A DNA stretch of 64,000 nt from [Clostridium] ultunense DSM 10521 (lineage in GTDB: Bacteria > Bacillota > Clostridia > Tissierellales > Tepidimicrobiaceae), in contig NZ_AZSU01000002.1 of the NCBI RefSeq assembly GCF_000511955.1, forward strand, positions 364,223-428,222, read 5' to 3'. The notes beneath the pieces were generated by a model. It did no database searches. It worked only from the letters and a program-made list of their open reading frames with translations, and was not told where the DNA came from. The translations under genes and the position numbers were made by a program. Shown here piece after piece: positions 1 to 8,918 of this stretch; the stretch's first letter is position 1; every line of letters starts with the position of its first letter.

Positions 1-1
1 G

Positions 2-424
2 GTATTAGATGCAAAAGTAAGACTTTATAAAGGTGGAGTTATGGATTTGAAAGATTTTTTAGAGAAAAAATATGAGAAAGATATATTATTGGAAGTAATA
101 TTACCTAAAAAGGACGGTATAGCTGTATACGATTGTTTAAGAAAATCTTCTGGAGATTTGCCTATTATAAATGGAGCAATGTTCAAAGGAAATAATTGCG
201 AATATGTAATTGCTATAGGTTCTCGACCTCAAAGAGCAAAATTAGCTGAAAAATCTATGGAAGCTTTAGAATATGGTGCAAGTATAGATAAAGTTGCAGA
301 TATGGTGGTTGATGAATTACATTTTGGAACTAATATGAGAGGAAGTAGAGAATATAGAGAAGAGATGTGCAAAGTATTGATAAAAAGAATGCATGATAAG
401 GTTGGTGGTTATCATGATAGGTAA
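2..424 (+). CDS. Xanthine dehydrogenase-family FAD-binding subunit, C-terminal part (5' end outside window)
   Basis: The reading frame is already open at base 2 and runs to a stop at 422-424, so this is the last 140 codons or so of a protein beginning upstream. The visible part matches the end of the FAD domain and the CO-dehydrogenase flavoprotein C-terminal domain of molybdenum hydroxylases: a VLDAKVRLYKGG segment, then ILLEVILPKKDG, then a C-terminal helix region. The intact homologue at 25066-25947 has the same order of segments. In the family this subunit passes electrons from the 2Fe-2S clusters to NAD or another acceptor. It overlaps the Mo subunit by 11 bases, so the two are translationally coupled. 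The 2Fe-2S subunit is not in the window and presumably lies upstream. An internal ATG at 41 is not the real start. The family call is firm; the substrate is not known. Confidence 0.88.
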   Translation, partial: VLDAKVRLYKGGVMDLKDFLEKKYEKDILLEVILPKKDGIAVYDCLRKSSGDLPIINGAMFKGNNCEYVIAIGSRPQRAKLAEKSMEALEYGASIDKVADMVVDELHFGTNMRGSREYREEMCKVLIKRMHDKVGGYHDR

Positions 425-2705
425 AGGAATAAGGAAAGTAGATAGTGAGTCCATATTAAGTGGACAACCAATATATACAGATGATTTAGTTTTTCATAAA
501 GATGTTTTAATAATTAAACTTTTAAGAAGTCCCCATGCTTTTGCTAGGATTAAGAATATTAATATTGATAGGGCTAAAAAGGTAGAGGGGATTGTAGAAA
601 TATACACCTATAAAGATGTTCCTCAAGTTAGATACTCTGAATCAGGAGAATCTTATCCTGATCCTACACCTTATGACAGAATGTTATTGGAACCTATTGT
701 AAGATATGTGGGAGATGAGGTTGCCATTATAGTTGGAGAAGATGAGGTAGCTGTTGAAAAGGCAATGAAATTAGTAAAAGTAGAATATGAAGTACTTGAG
801 CCAGTATTAGACTTAATTAAGGCAGAAGGACATAGCTCTATCATACATCCAGAGGATGATATATTTTGTCCCTTTGATTTTGGATTTAATGGGAAAAAGA
901 ATATTGTTTCAAGATTTAAATTAGGCAAAGGGGATGTGGAAGAAGAATTTAAAAACTGTGACCTTGTAATAGAGAGAACTTACCATACTCAGGCACAAGC
1001 TCATTGTATGATGGAAACTCATAGGGCATATTCCTATATAGATGCAAATGGGAGAATTGTTGTAATATCTTCTAATCAATCAGCCTACCACATGAGAAGA
1101 CAAACTGCTAAAGCTATTGGTCTACCTGTATCAAAGTTGAGGTTTATAAAACCAAGGATAGGTGGAGGTTTTGGAGGTAAAAATGTAGCGTTAGCTGAAC
1201 CTTATGTAGCTTTTGTTACATGGAAAACAAAAAGACCATCTAAACTTATATATACAAGGAAAGAAACTTTTGCAGCCTCTACAAGTAGACATGAAATGAA
1301 ATTTGATGTAAAAATTGGTTCGGATTTAGAAGGAAATATTAAAGCTATAGATATTAATTCCATAAACAACACAGGAGCTTATGGTGCTAATGGAACTGTA
1401 GTAACTATGGAAGCTGCACAAAATGTATTGCCTGTATATAATAAAGTACCAGCAATAAGGTATAGAGGAAAAACAGTTTATACCAATATAGTTTCAGCTG
1501 GACCTCTTAGAGGTTATGGTGCAACTCAAGGGACTTTTATTACTGATACAGCTATAAATGAACTTAGTAGTAAACTTGGAATAGAGCCTGTGGAAATTAA
1601 ACTTAATAATACAATACGAAAAGGAGCTGAAGGTGGGATATTAAAAAATCCTATTAAAAGTCTCAATGTAGAAAAATGTATTGAGAGAGGTAAAGAATTA
1701 ATAGGTTGGGATGAAAAATATCCTAACAAGGAAATTAACTCTACTAAAGTAAGAGCTGTTGGCATGAGTATAGCTATTCATGGCTCTGGAATTGCTAATA
1801 TAGATTCCGCTACAGTAATTGTCCAAATGGTAGAAGATGGAACATATATATTATTAACTGGTTCATCGGATTTAGGCACTGGTTCCGATACAGTTCTAGC
1901 ACAAATTACAGCTGAATCATTGAATACGAATATGGATAGAATTACAGTTTATTCAGGGGATACTGATGCATGCCCTTATGATACTGGTGCCTATGCTTCT
2001 TGTACTACTTATTTAACAGGGAATGCAATTGTGAGAGCTTGTGCAGAGTTGAAAGATAAAATATTAAAGATTGCAGAAGCAAAACTTAATATTCCAGCAT
2101 TATTTTTAGAATTAAAAGAAGATAGGGTATGCCATAAAGAAGATGAAAGCATATATGTGTTTTTGAGCATATTAGGACAAGAATCTGTACTAGGACCAGA
2201 TAGTGAAGTATTAATGGCCAATGCAACCTTTGGAATGCCAGAAAGTCCAAGACCTTTTATTGCTGGTTTTGTTGAAATAGAGTTAGATAAAAGTACAGGA
2301 GAAGTTAAGGTTATTAACTATGTTGCCGTTGTTGACTGTGGAACGGTTATAAATCCTAATTTGGCAAGAATTCAAGTAGAGGGTGGAATAACCCAAGGAA
2401 TAGGTTTAGCCTTATATGAAGATGTAAAATATTCTGATAGTGGAAGGTTGTTGACAGATAGTTTTATTCAGTATAATGTTCCTTCCAAAAAAGACATAGG
2501 TGATATTATAGTAGAATTTCAACCAGACTATGAACCAACGGGACCTTTTGGAGCAAAATCCATTGGTGAAGTAGTAATACACACTCCACCTCCAGCCATA
2601 GCTAATGCAGTTTATAATGCTGTAGGAGTATATATAAGAGATTTACCTATAACTTCTGAAAAGGTTTATATGGCCATGAAAGAATCAAAAGACAATAAGG
2701 ATTAG
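414..2705 (+). CDS. Molybdenum hydroxylase (xanthine dehydrogenase family), molybdopterin-binding subunit
   Basis: A 763-residue catalytic subunit that would hydroxylate a purine or other N-heterocycle using Mo-pterin. Family landmarks in order are the N-terminal a/b hammerhead (ILSGQPIYTDDL), the Mo-cofactor loop GGGFGGKN, the RGYGATQG segment, a GDTDACPYDTGAYA loop, and near the C-terminus GPFGAKSIGE, whose Glu is the catalytic base in this family. I chose ATG 414 rather than the upstream in-frame start at 393 because 414 gives the conserved beginning and an 11-base overlap with the FAD subunit. YqeB, the maturation factor of selenium-dependent Mo hydroxylases, lies in the same operon, which suggests a selenium-dependent enzyme (inference). 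The downstream SsnA, hydantoinase and Fe-S genes point to purine or pyrimidine breakdown. Whether the substrate is xanthine, urate precursor or nicotinate-like cannot be read from the sequence. Confidence 0.92.
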   Translation: MIGKGIRKVDSESILSGQPIYTDDLVFHKDVLIIKLLRSPHAFARIKNINIDRAKKVEGIVEIYTYKDVPQVRYSESGESYPDPTPYDRMLLEPIVRYVGDEVAIIVGEDEVAVEKAMKLVKVEYEVLEPVLDLIKAEGHSSIIHPEDDIFCPFDFGFNGKKNIVSRFKLGKGDVEEEFKNCDLVIERTYHTQAQAHCMMETHRAYSYIDANGRIVVISSNQSAYHMRRQTAKAIGLPVSKLRFIKPRIGGGFGGKNVALAEPYVAFVTWKTKRPSKLIYTRKETFAASTSRHEMKFDVKIGSDLEGNIKAIDINSINNTGAYGANGTVVTMEAAQNVLPVYNKVPAIRYRGKTVYTNIVSAGPLRGYGATQGTFITDTAINELSSKLGIEPVEIKLNNTIRKGAEGGILKNPIKSLNVEKCIERGKELIGWDEKYPNKEINSTKVRAVGMSIAIHGSGIANIDSATVIVQMVEDGTYILLTGSSDLGTGSDTVLAQITAESLNTNMDRITVYSGDTDACPYDTGAYASCTTYLTGNAIVRACAELKDKILKIAEAKLNIPALFLELKEDRVCHKEDESIYVFLSILGQESVLGPDSEVLMANATFGMPESPRPFIAGFVEIELDKSTGEVKVINYVAVVDCGTVINPNLARIQVEGGITQGIGLALYEDVKYSDSGRLLTDSFIQYNVPSKKDIGDIIVEFQPDYEPTGPFGAKSIGEVVIHTPPPAIANAVYNAVGVYIRDLPITSEKVYMAMKESKDNKD

Positions 2706-2715
2706 GAGGTAAAAA

Positions 2716-4026
2716 ATGCTCATTGTAAAGAGTAAGTATTTAATATCTTCAGCAGAAGATATTTATATAGATCATTCTTTGGTAGTAAGAGGGGAAAATA
2801 TATTAGAAATACTTCCAAATAGTGAAGTAGAAATGAAATATCCTAAAGCTAAAATCATTGATAAAACAAATTCAATTCTTATGCCAGGATTTATTAATGC
2901 TCATATGCATCAATATGGAGTACTTTCTAGAGGTATACCTGCTAATGTAGAGTTTAAGGATTTTGAAGGATTCCTTTGGGATTATTGGTGGCCTTTTATT
3001 GAAAATAGGATTGGATTAAAAGAGGTAAAGGCAACTACAAAAGCTTCAGCCATAGAGCTTATAAAATCAGGAGTTATAGGATTCTGTGATACTTTGGAGG
3101 CCCCTAATACAGAAGAAGGTACTTTGATAGAACAGGGGAAAATATTAGAAGATATAGGAATGAAGGCAGTTTTATCCTTGGAAAGTTGCGAAAGGATTAG
3201 TTATGAAAATGGAGTTAAATGTTTAGATGAAAATAGTAGATTAATAGAATGGAGTAGAAAAAAAAGTAAATTGATAAGGGGAATTATATGTACTCATACC
3301 ACTTTCACTTGTTCAGATAAATTCTTAAAATTAGCCCAAAATAAGGCTAAGGAATTGAAAGCCCCTTGGCAATTTCATTTATCGGAAAGTATATATGAGG
3401 TAGATCATTGTTTAAAAAACTATGGTAAATTACCAGTAAAATACTTAGAACATTTAGGATTATTGGACAAGGATGTTTTAGCATCCCAATGCGTCAAGGT
3501 AAAGGAAGAGGAAATCAAAATATTAAAGGAAAGAGATGTTAAAGTAGTTCACATGCCTTTAAGTAATTGTGAGGTAGGAGGAGGATTTGCCCCAATTCCA
3601 GATCTATTAGATGCAGGGGTAGAGGTAGCCCTTGGAACCGATGGATATATAAATGATTTCTTCGCTGTAATGAAATCTGCATTTTTACTGCATAAAGCTG
3701 TAAAAGAAGATGCTTCAGTTATGTCGGCTAGTATAGTATTTAAAATGGCCACTGAATATGGTGCCAAAGCATTGGGATGGAAAAATACAGGGAAACTAGT
3801 ATCTGGGAATAAGGCTGATTTTATAATAATGGAGAATAATTTTAAAACACCAGTAACTTTAGATAATATATTTGATCAGATTGTGGTTCAAGGAGAAAAG
3901 GAATTTATAGATAGTGTTTATATAAATGGAAGACCTATTTTAGAAGATGGAGAATTGAAAACCATAGATAAAAAACAGATTTCTAAAGAAATGAAAAATG
4001 TAGCAGAAGAATTTTGGAAGTTTTAA
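2716..4026 (+). CDS. ssnA: SsnA-like amidohydrolase (putative aminohydrolase/deaminase)
   Basis: A 436-residue amidohydrolase-superfamily protein. Visible metal and active-site elements are the H-x-H pair at residues 63-65 (NAHMHQYG), H194 (CTHTTF), H221 (FHLSES) and D309 in LGTDG. The WWPFIEN stretch around residue 91 resembles SsnA, which in E. coli sits in the purine-degradation ygf region. Oddly, the position that is normally a conserved His in strand 6 (HCV) is Gln258 (SQCVKV). The gene starts 10 bases after the Mo subunit with an AGGAGG site. In the gut-bacterial urate/purine pathways ssnA is one of the required genes, and the neighbours here (hydantoinase, Mo hydroxylase, YqeB) fit that setting. 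The reaction has not been settled by anything in this sequence. Guanine-deaminase-like activity is the main alternative. Confidence 0.8.
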   Translation: MLIVKSKYLISSAEDIYIDHSLVVRGENILEILPNSEVEMKYPKAKIIDKTNSILMPGFINAHMHQYGVLSRGIPANVEFKDFEGFLWDYWWPFIENRIGLKEVKATTKASAIELIKSGVIGFCDTLEAPNTEEGTLIEQGKILEDIGMKAVLSLESCERISYENGVKCLDENSRLIEWSRKKSKLIRGIICTHTTFTCSDKFLKLAQNKAKELKAPWQFHLSESIYEVDHCLKNYGKLPVKYLEHLGLLDKDVLASQCVKVKEEEIKILKERDVKVVHMPLSNCEVGGGFAPIPDLLDAGVEVALGTDGYINDFFAVMKSAFLLHKAVKEDASVMSASIVFKMATEYGAKALGWKNTGKLVSGNKADFIIMENNFKTPVTLDNIFDQIVVQGEKEFIDSVYINGRPILEDGELKTIDKKQISKEMKNVAEEFWKF

Positions 4027-4051
4027 ATACGCAGGATAAGGAGGATTTTAA

Positions 4052-5119
4052 ATGTACGATTTATTAGGTATTAGGTTACAATCTCCAATTATTATTGGAT
4101 CAGGACCCTTATCATATAGTGCTGAGTCCATGAAAAAATTATATGATGCAGGTGCTGGGGCAGTTGTTACTAAGACCATTAGAAAGAAAAGAGCTATAAA
4201 TCCAGCTCCTCATATGGTAAGAAGTACTAATAACTCTCTTATAAATAATGAAAAATGGACGGATTTTGATCCAGAAAGATGGATAGATGAGGAGATTCCA
4301 AAATTAAAGGAAATGAAAGTTGTAACTATAGCTTCCGTTGGTCATACTTTGGAGGAAAGTAGTGAATTAGTAGAAAAGATAGAGAAGGCAGGAGCAGATA
4401 TAATCGAGTTAGTTTCTTATGATTATACAGATCTTATTCCAATGGTTAAGGATACTAAAAAAAGAGTAAGTATACCTGTAATAGCAAAGCTTCCACCTAT
4501 GATTGATGAGATAGGAGATTTTTGCAAAAAACTAGAAGAAGCAGGTGTAGATGCTATTACTGCATGTGATTCAGTAGGACCAGCTTTCCGTATTGATATA
4601 GAATCAGGGAAACCTTTATTAGGGGGTAATGGCTTTGGTTGGCTAACAGGAGAGGTTATAAAACCTATTACTCTTCATAAGATATATGAAATTAGAAACA
4701 AGGTTGATGTGCCAATAATAGGTCTAGGAGGTTGTATGTCTGGAGCTGATGCTGTAGAAATGATAATGGCAGGAGCTAATTTTATAGGTATATGTACTGG
4801 TCCTATTCTAAAAGGGGAAAGTATAATCAATAAAATTTATAAGGATTTCAAAGGACATCTTGAAAGACTTGGATATAAATCCATAGAAGATGCTTGTGGT
4901 ATAGTTCACGAGCATATGGGAGAGAACAATGAAAGGACAAAGTTTGAGTTTTTATGGGATGAAGATAAATGTATTAAATGTAAATTATGTGAAAAAGTTT
5001 GTGCTTATGAAGCAAGAAAGTTAAAGGATACTATGGAACTAGATGAAGAAGAATGTAGATACTGTGGTCTTTGTATATCTGTATGCCCTACTAAAGCTTT
5101 GGTAGGAAAAGAATCATAA
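4052..5119 (+). CDS. Dihydroorotate/dihydropyrimidine dehydrogenase-like flavoprotein with two C-terminal 4Fe-4S motifs
   Basis: A 355-residue protein. Residues 1-290 form a DHOD-type TIM barrel that should bind FMN (TKTIRKKRAIN near the N-terminus; VPIIGLGG with GANFIGICTG near the barrel end). Residues 300-350 carry two [4Fe-4S] motifs: C307, C310, C313, C317 and C335, C338, C341, C345. This is the layout of PreA, the catalytic subunit of bacterial NAD-dependent dihydropyrimidine dehydrogenase. However, the active-site loop that reads N-x-S-C-P in PreA, DPD and class 1 DHODs appears here as ELVSYDYTD (residues 119-126), with no Cys nearby, so the proton chemistry must differ. No PreT partner is adjacent. 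The operon position between ssnA and two amidohydrolases suggests a ferredoxin-linked reduction or oxidation of a ring intermediate. The fold assignment is strong; the function is open. Confidence 0.75.
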   Translation: MYDLLGIRLQSPIIIGSGPLSYSAESMKKLYDAGAGAVVTKTIRKKRAINPAPHMVRSTNNSLINNEKWTDFDPERWIDEEIPKLKEMKVVTIASVGHTLEESSELVEKIEKAGADIIELVSYDYTDLIPMVKDTKKRVSIPVIAKLPPMIDEIGDFCKKLEEAGVDAITACDSVGPAFRIDIESGKPLLGGNGFGWLTGEVIKPITLHKIYEIRNKVDVPIIGLGGCMSGADAVEMIMAGANFIGICTGPILKGESIINKIYKDFKGHLERLGYKSIEDACGIVHEHMGENNERTKFEFLWDEDKCIKCKLCEKVCAYEARKLKDTMELDEEECRYCGLCISVCPTKALVGKES

Positions 5120-5134
5120 AAAGTTGGTGAATAG

Positions 5135-6739
5135 ATGAAGATTTTAATAAAGAACGGATTAATAGTAGATGGGAGTTTAAATAAGCCTTATAAAGGAGAT
5201 TTATTAATTGAACAAGATAAAATAAAAAAGATTGGTACTATAGAGGAAAAGGTAGATATAGTAATTGATGCTGAAGGTAAAGTAGTATCACCTGGATTCA
5301 TTGACACTCATAGCCATTCAGACCTTTCGATTTTGGTCAACCCTTATAATGAGATAAAAATTAGGCAAGGGGTGACTACTGAAATATTAGGTCAAGATGG
5401 AATATCCATGGCACCACTTCCTAAGGAATATATAAAACCTTGGAGAAAGATAAACTCTGCTTTTAATGGAGATAATGAAGATATAGATTGGGAATATGAA
5501 ACTACCCAAAACTATCTAAAAATGCTGAAAGAAAAGGGAGTAGGATTAAATCAAGGATATTTAGTTCCTCATGGGAATATTAGATTAGAGGCCATCGGAT
5601 TAGAGAATAAAAAGGCTAATATAACAGATATAGATAGGATGTGCCAAATAACTAGGAGAGAAATGGAAGGGGGAGCTTTTGGACTTTCTACAGGTCTTAT
5701 TTATCCACCATGTGTATATGGGGATATAGAAGAATTAATTGAGATTTGTAAAGTAGTTGCAGAATTTGATGGAATATTTATAGTACATCAAAGGTCTGAA
5801 GCAGATACTATTATAGAATCTATGGAGGAAATAATAACTATAGGAAAAGAAGCAGAAGTTAAAATTCATTTTTCTCATTTTAAAGTATGTGGGAAAAACA
5901 ATTGGAAGTATATAGACCAAGCTTTTGAATTATTAGAAAGAGCAAAGAAAGAGGGAGTTAAAGTTTCTTTTGACCAATATCCTTATGTGGCAGGTAGTAC
6001 TAGTTTAGGGGTAATTCTTCCACCTTGGGTTCATGAAGGTGGTACAGAAAAACTATTAGAAAGGTTAGAGGATGAATCCAATAGAGAAAGAATTATTAAA
6101 GATATACAAACTGGTATTCCAGGTTGGGACAATTTTATTGATTTTGCTGGGCTGGACCAGATATATGTGAATTCAGTAAATATGGATAAAAATAAAAATC
6201 TAATTGGGAAAAATCTTATTGAACTGGGAAAAATAAGAGGAAAGGACCCTTATAATGCTACCTTTGATCTTATATATGAAGAAGAAAACTCTGTAGGAAT
6301 GGTGGATTTTTATGGACTGGAGGAACATATCATAAAGATTTTAAAAAGACCTGAACAAAATGTATGTACTGATGGAATGATTTCTGATAATCCTCATCCA
6401 AGATTATATAGTTCTTTCCCCAAAGTTTTAGGTAAATATGTAAGGGAGGAAGAAGTCTTATCATTAGAAGAAGCAATATATAAGATGACAAAGAAACCGG
6501 CAGAAACTTTTAGGCTAAAAAATAGGGGGGAAATAAAAGAAGGAAATTTTGCAGATATTGTAATATTCAATTTAGAAAAGATAAAAGACAAGGGAACTTT
6601 TGTAGAACCTAAACAATACCCAGAGGGTATAGATTATGTTATCATTAATGGAAACATAACATTGGAAAAAGGAAAATATAACAAGATTTTGGCAGGGAAA
6701 GTGTTAGAGGGGTGTATAGATGGCGATTGTAATAACTAA
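5135..6739 (+). CDS. N-acyl-D-amino-acid deacylase-like amidohydrolase
   Basis: A 534-residue amidohydrolase of the D-aminoacylase group. Family signs are the H-x-H metal motif at residues 59-61 (DTHSHSD), the R-Q-G-V-T-T segment, the H-x-K pair in FSHFKVCGKNNW, the PPWVHEGG segment and a late Asp in CTDGMIS. D-aminoacylases carry a metal-associated Cys in a GNCG motif after the T-T; here the same place reads ILGQDGIS, with Asp88. The substrate class therefore may differ from N-acyl-D-amino acids, for instance a carbamoyl or formimino compound (inference from the operon). The last 20 bases overlap the start of the hydantoinase gene, implying coupled translation. Its start, ATG 5135, follows a GGTGAATAG stretch, a modest ribosome site. 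Confidence is high for the superfamily and moderate for the family. Confidence 0.8.
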   Translation: MKILIKNGLIVDGSLNKPYKGDLLIEQDKIKKIGTIEEKVDIVIDAEGKVVSPGFIDTHSHSDLSILVNPYNEIKIRQGVTTEILGQDGISMAPLPKEYIKPWRKINSAFNGDNEDIDWEYETTQNYLKMLKEKGVGLNQGYLVPHGNIRLEAIGLENKKANITDIDRMCQITRREMEGGAFGLSTGLIYPPCVYGDIEELIEICKVVAEFDGIFIVHQRSEADTIIESMEEIITIGKEAEVKIHFSHFKVCGKNNWKYIDQAFELLERAKKEGVKVSFDQYPYVAGSTSLGVILPPWVHEGGTEKLLERLEDESNRERIIKDIQTGIPGWDNFIDFAGLDQIYVNSVNMDKNKNLIGKNLIELGKIRGKDPYNATFDLIYEEENSVGMVDFYGLEEHIIKILKRPEQNVCTDGMISDNPHPRLYSSFPKVLGKYVREEEVLSLEEAIYKMTKKPAETFRLKNRGEIKEGNFADIVIFNLEKIKDKGTFVEPKQYPEGIDYVIINGNITLEKGKYNKILAGKVLEGCIDGDCNN

Positions 6740-8015
6740 TGGACAAATAGTAAGTTCAAAAGGAATTATGGTAAAGGATATTCGTATAGTAGGAGAAAAA
6801 ATAGAAGATATAGGAATAGATTTAGTTGCGCCTAATGATGAAATAATAGATGCAAAAGGTTTCTTTGTACTTCCAGGTGGAATAGATGTGCATACCCATT
6901 TTGAGGCTGAAGCTGGAGGAATGGTAGCTGATACTTTTACCACAGGGACTAAAGCTGCACTTGTAGGAGGGACTACCACTATTGTTGATTTTGCTGAACA
7001 GATAAAAGGGGGAACATTAAGGAGGGCTTTAGAAGAGTGGAGTAAAAATGCAACAGATAAGACTTATACCGACTATGGATTCCATATGACTATATCAGAT
7101 TGGAATGAAAATACTTCTAAAGAGATGGAAGAGATGGTCAAAGAAGGGATAACTTCTTTTAAAATGTTTTTCGCCTATGAAGATTTAAAGGTAGATGATG
7201 GTTCTATATACGAAGCTTTAAAAAGGGCAAAGGAATTAGGAACTTTAATAGGATTTCATTGTGAAAATGGAGATATCATAGATAGACTAAGGAAGGAAGC
7301 CATAGCTAAAGGGAAATTGGAACCAGTATACCATATGGAAACAAGGCCTCCATCTTTGGAAAGAGAAGCTATATTTAGACTTATTACTATTGCAGAACTG
7401 GCAGATACCCCAATCTATATAGTCCATTTAAGTTCAAAGGAAGGTTATGATGAAATTATAAAAGCTAGAAAAAAGGGAATGAAAATATTGGCTGAAACCT
7501 GTCCTCAATATCTTTTATTGGACAAAGACTGTTACTTATCTAAAGGAAAAAACTCCTTCGAAGGTGCTAAGTATGTAATCTCACCACCTCTTAGAGATGA
7601 AGAGAGCAAGAAAGTTTTATGGCAAGGAATTAAAGATGAAGAAATAGATGTTGTAGCTACAGATCATTGTGCCTTTAATTATAAAAAACAGAAGGAATTA
7701 GGGAAAGATGATTTTACTAAGATTCCCAATGGTGCACCTGGAGTAGAGAATAGATATAAACTTATATATACCTATGGAGTGACAAAGAATAGAATAACCA
7801 TAGAAAGATTAGTAGAAATCCTTTCTGAAAATCCTGCTAAAATTTTTGGGTTATATCCTAAAAAGGGAATTATCCAAAAGGGAAGTGATGCTGATATTAT
7901 AATATTTAATCCAGAGGCTAAGTCCATAATAAGAGCAGAAAATCAAGTCCAAAATGTGGACTATAATCTATATGAAGGATTAACTCAGTATGGTAAGTTT
8001 GAGTATGTTTTCTAA
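6720..8015 (+). CDS. hydA: Dihydropyrimidinase/D-hydantoinase, C-terminus frameshifted
   Basis: A 431-residue cyclic amidohydrolase that would open dihydropyrimidine- or hydantoin-like rings to carbamoyl acids. The binuclear metal site is complete: H58 and H60 (DVHTHFE), the carbamylated Lys148 (TSFKMFFAY), H180 (FHCENGD), H236 (VHLSS) and D315 (ATDHCAF). The protein stops at TAA 8013-8015, about 20 to 30 residues before the family norm. The missing tail is present in another frame immediately downstream (separate entry), so a one-base deletion in the T run at 8008-8011 is the simplest explanation. The catalytic domain is whole; in this family the C-terminal tail helps subunit contacts, so activity might survive. 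It sits in the operon with ssnA, the D-aminoacylase-like gene and yqeB, the same grouping seen in purine-degrading bacteria. Confidence 0.88.
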   Translation: MAIVITNGQIVSSKGIMVKDIRIVGEKIEDIGIDLVAPNDEIIDAKGFFVLPGGIDVHTHFEAEAGGMVADTFTTGTKAALVGGTTTIVDFAEQIKGGTLRRALEEWSKNATDKTYTDYGFHMTISDWNENTSKEMEEMVKEGITSFKMFFAYEDLKVDDGSIYEALKRAKELGTLIGFHCENGDIIDRLRKEAIAKGKLEPVYHMETRPPSLEREAIFRLITIAELADTPIYIVHLSSKEGYDEIIKARKKGMKILAETCPQYLLLDKDCYLSKGKNSFEGAKYVISPPLRDEESKKVLWQGIKDEEIDVVATDHCAFNYKKQKELGKDDFTKIPNGAPGVENRYKLIYTYGVTKNRITIERLVEILSENPAKIFGLYPKKGIIQKGSDADIIIFNPEAKSIIRAENQVQNVDYNLYEGLTQYGKFEYVF

Positions 8016-8146
8016 GGGGACAAATGGTAGTAAAAGATGAAAAGATTTTAATATCAAAACCTTTAGGAAAGTATCAAAGAAGAGGATTGTCTATTAAGGA
8101 TGAAGGTGAAAAAAATGGATACCATAATTATACGAGGTGGCGGTGA
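8012..8146 (+). pseudogene. Out-of-frame C-terminal tail of the hydantoinase
   Basis: Reading in the frame that starts with CTA at 8012 gives LRGQMVVKDEKILISKPLG followed by KYQRRGL. This is the standard end of hydantoinases (an R-G segment, a V-V-x-D-G-K-like strand, then G-K-x-x-x-R). If the four-T run at 8008-8011 had five Ts, the upstream frame would read VFLRGQMVV without a break. The frame runs on to TGA 8144-8146, overlapping the yqeB start. Either a real mutation, a sequencing or assembly indel in a homopolymer, or a programmed shift is possible. The short poly-T is not a classic slippery heptamer. Confidence 0.75.
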
Positions 8147-8918
8147 TTTAGCAACAGGAATAGCTTATAAACTCCATAAAGCAGGGTATAGAATAATTAT
8201 TTTAGAAATAGACAAACCTTTAACCGTTAGAAGAGCTGTAGCTTTTAGTGAAGCAGTATATGAAGGTGAAAATACTGTAGAAGGTATTAAGGGAATCTTA
8301 GCTAAGAATAGAAAAGATATCTATAAAATTTGGGATATAGGTGCTATTCCAGTTTATATTGACAAGGAAGGTAGAATAATTGAAGAAATTAAGCCATTAG
8401 TAGTTATAGATGCTATAATTGCTAAAAGAAACCTAGGCACTAATAAATCTATGGCCCCAATTACCATAGGAATTGGACCAGGGTTTGAAGCTGGAAAAGA
8501 TGTGGATTTTGTAGTAGAAAGCAATAGAGGTACTAATCTAGGAAAGATTATTCATAGTGGCAGAGCATCAAAAAACACTGGTATCCCAGGAGAAGTAATG
8601 GGATACACACAGGGGAGAGTCCTCAGAGCTCCGTGCGATGGAATAGTTAAAGCTTTTTGTAAAATAGGTGATATAATAGATAAAGGGAATGTAATATGTC
8701 AAGTAGGAGATAAAAACGTAATAGCTCCTTTCAAAGGAATTTTAAGAGGGATGATAAGAGAAGGCTTGTATGTAAATAAAGGATTGAAAATAGGCGACAT
8801 AGACCCTAGATGTATAAAGGAATATGCTTTTATTATTTCTGACAAAGCCAGGATAATTGGCGACAGAGTTTTAGAAGGAATACAAATAACTTCTCATTTA
8901 AGGTGCCAGGCACCATAA
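8115..8918 (+). CDS. yqeB: YqeB, selenium-dependent molybdenum hydroxylase maturation protein (copy 1)
   Basis: A 267-residue protein of the EF2563/YqeB family, linked to maturation of selenium-dependent Mo hydroxylases. It opens with the Rossmann-like IIIRGGGDLATGIAYKL, has the PITIGIGPGFEAG segment and ends in a domain with two repeats of a biotinyl-lipoyl-like beta pattern (GIVKAFCKIGDIIDKGN). It is closely similar along its length to the copy at 30384-31169. ATG 8115 was preferred over ATG 8100 because AAGGTG lies seven bases ahead and the protein then begins at the conserved strand. The extreme C-terminus (TSHLRCQAP) is unlike copy 2 and is encoded by the left half of an inverted repeat at 8882-8933, suggesting that a repeat insertion changed the stop. 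YqeB marks the upstream hydroxylase as selenium-dependent by association only. Confidence 0.88.
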   Translation: MDTIIIRGGGDLATGIAYKLHKAGYRIIILEIDKPLTVRRAVAFSEAVYEGENTVEGIKGILAKNRKDIYKIWDIGAIPVYIDKEGRIIEEIKPLVVIDAIIAKRNLGTNKSMAPITIGIGPGFEAGKDVDFVVESNRGTNLGKIIHSGRASKNTGIPGEVMGYTQGRVLRAPCDGIVKAFCKIGDIIDKGNVICQVGDKNVIAPFKGILRGMIREGLYVNKGLKIGDIDPRCIKEYAFIISDKARIIGDRVLEGIQITSHLRCQAP

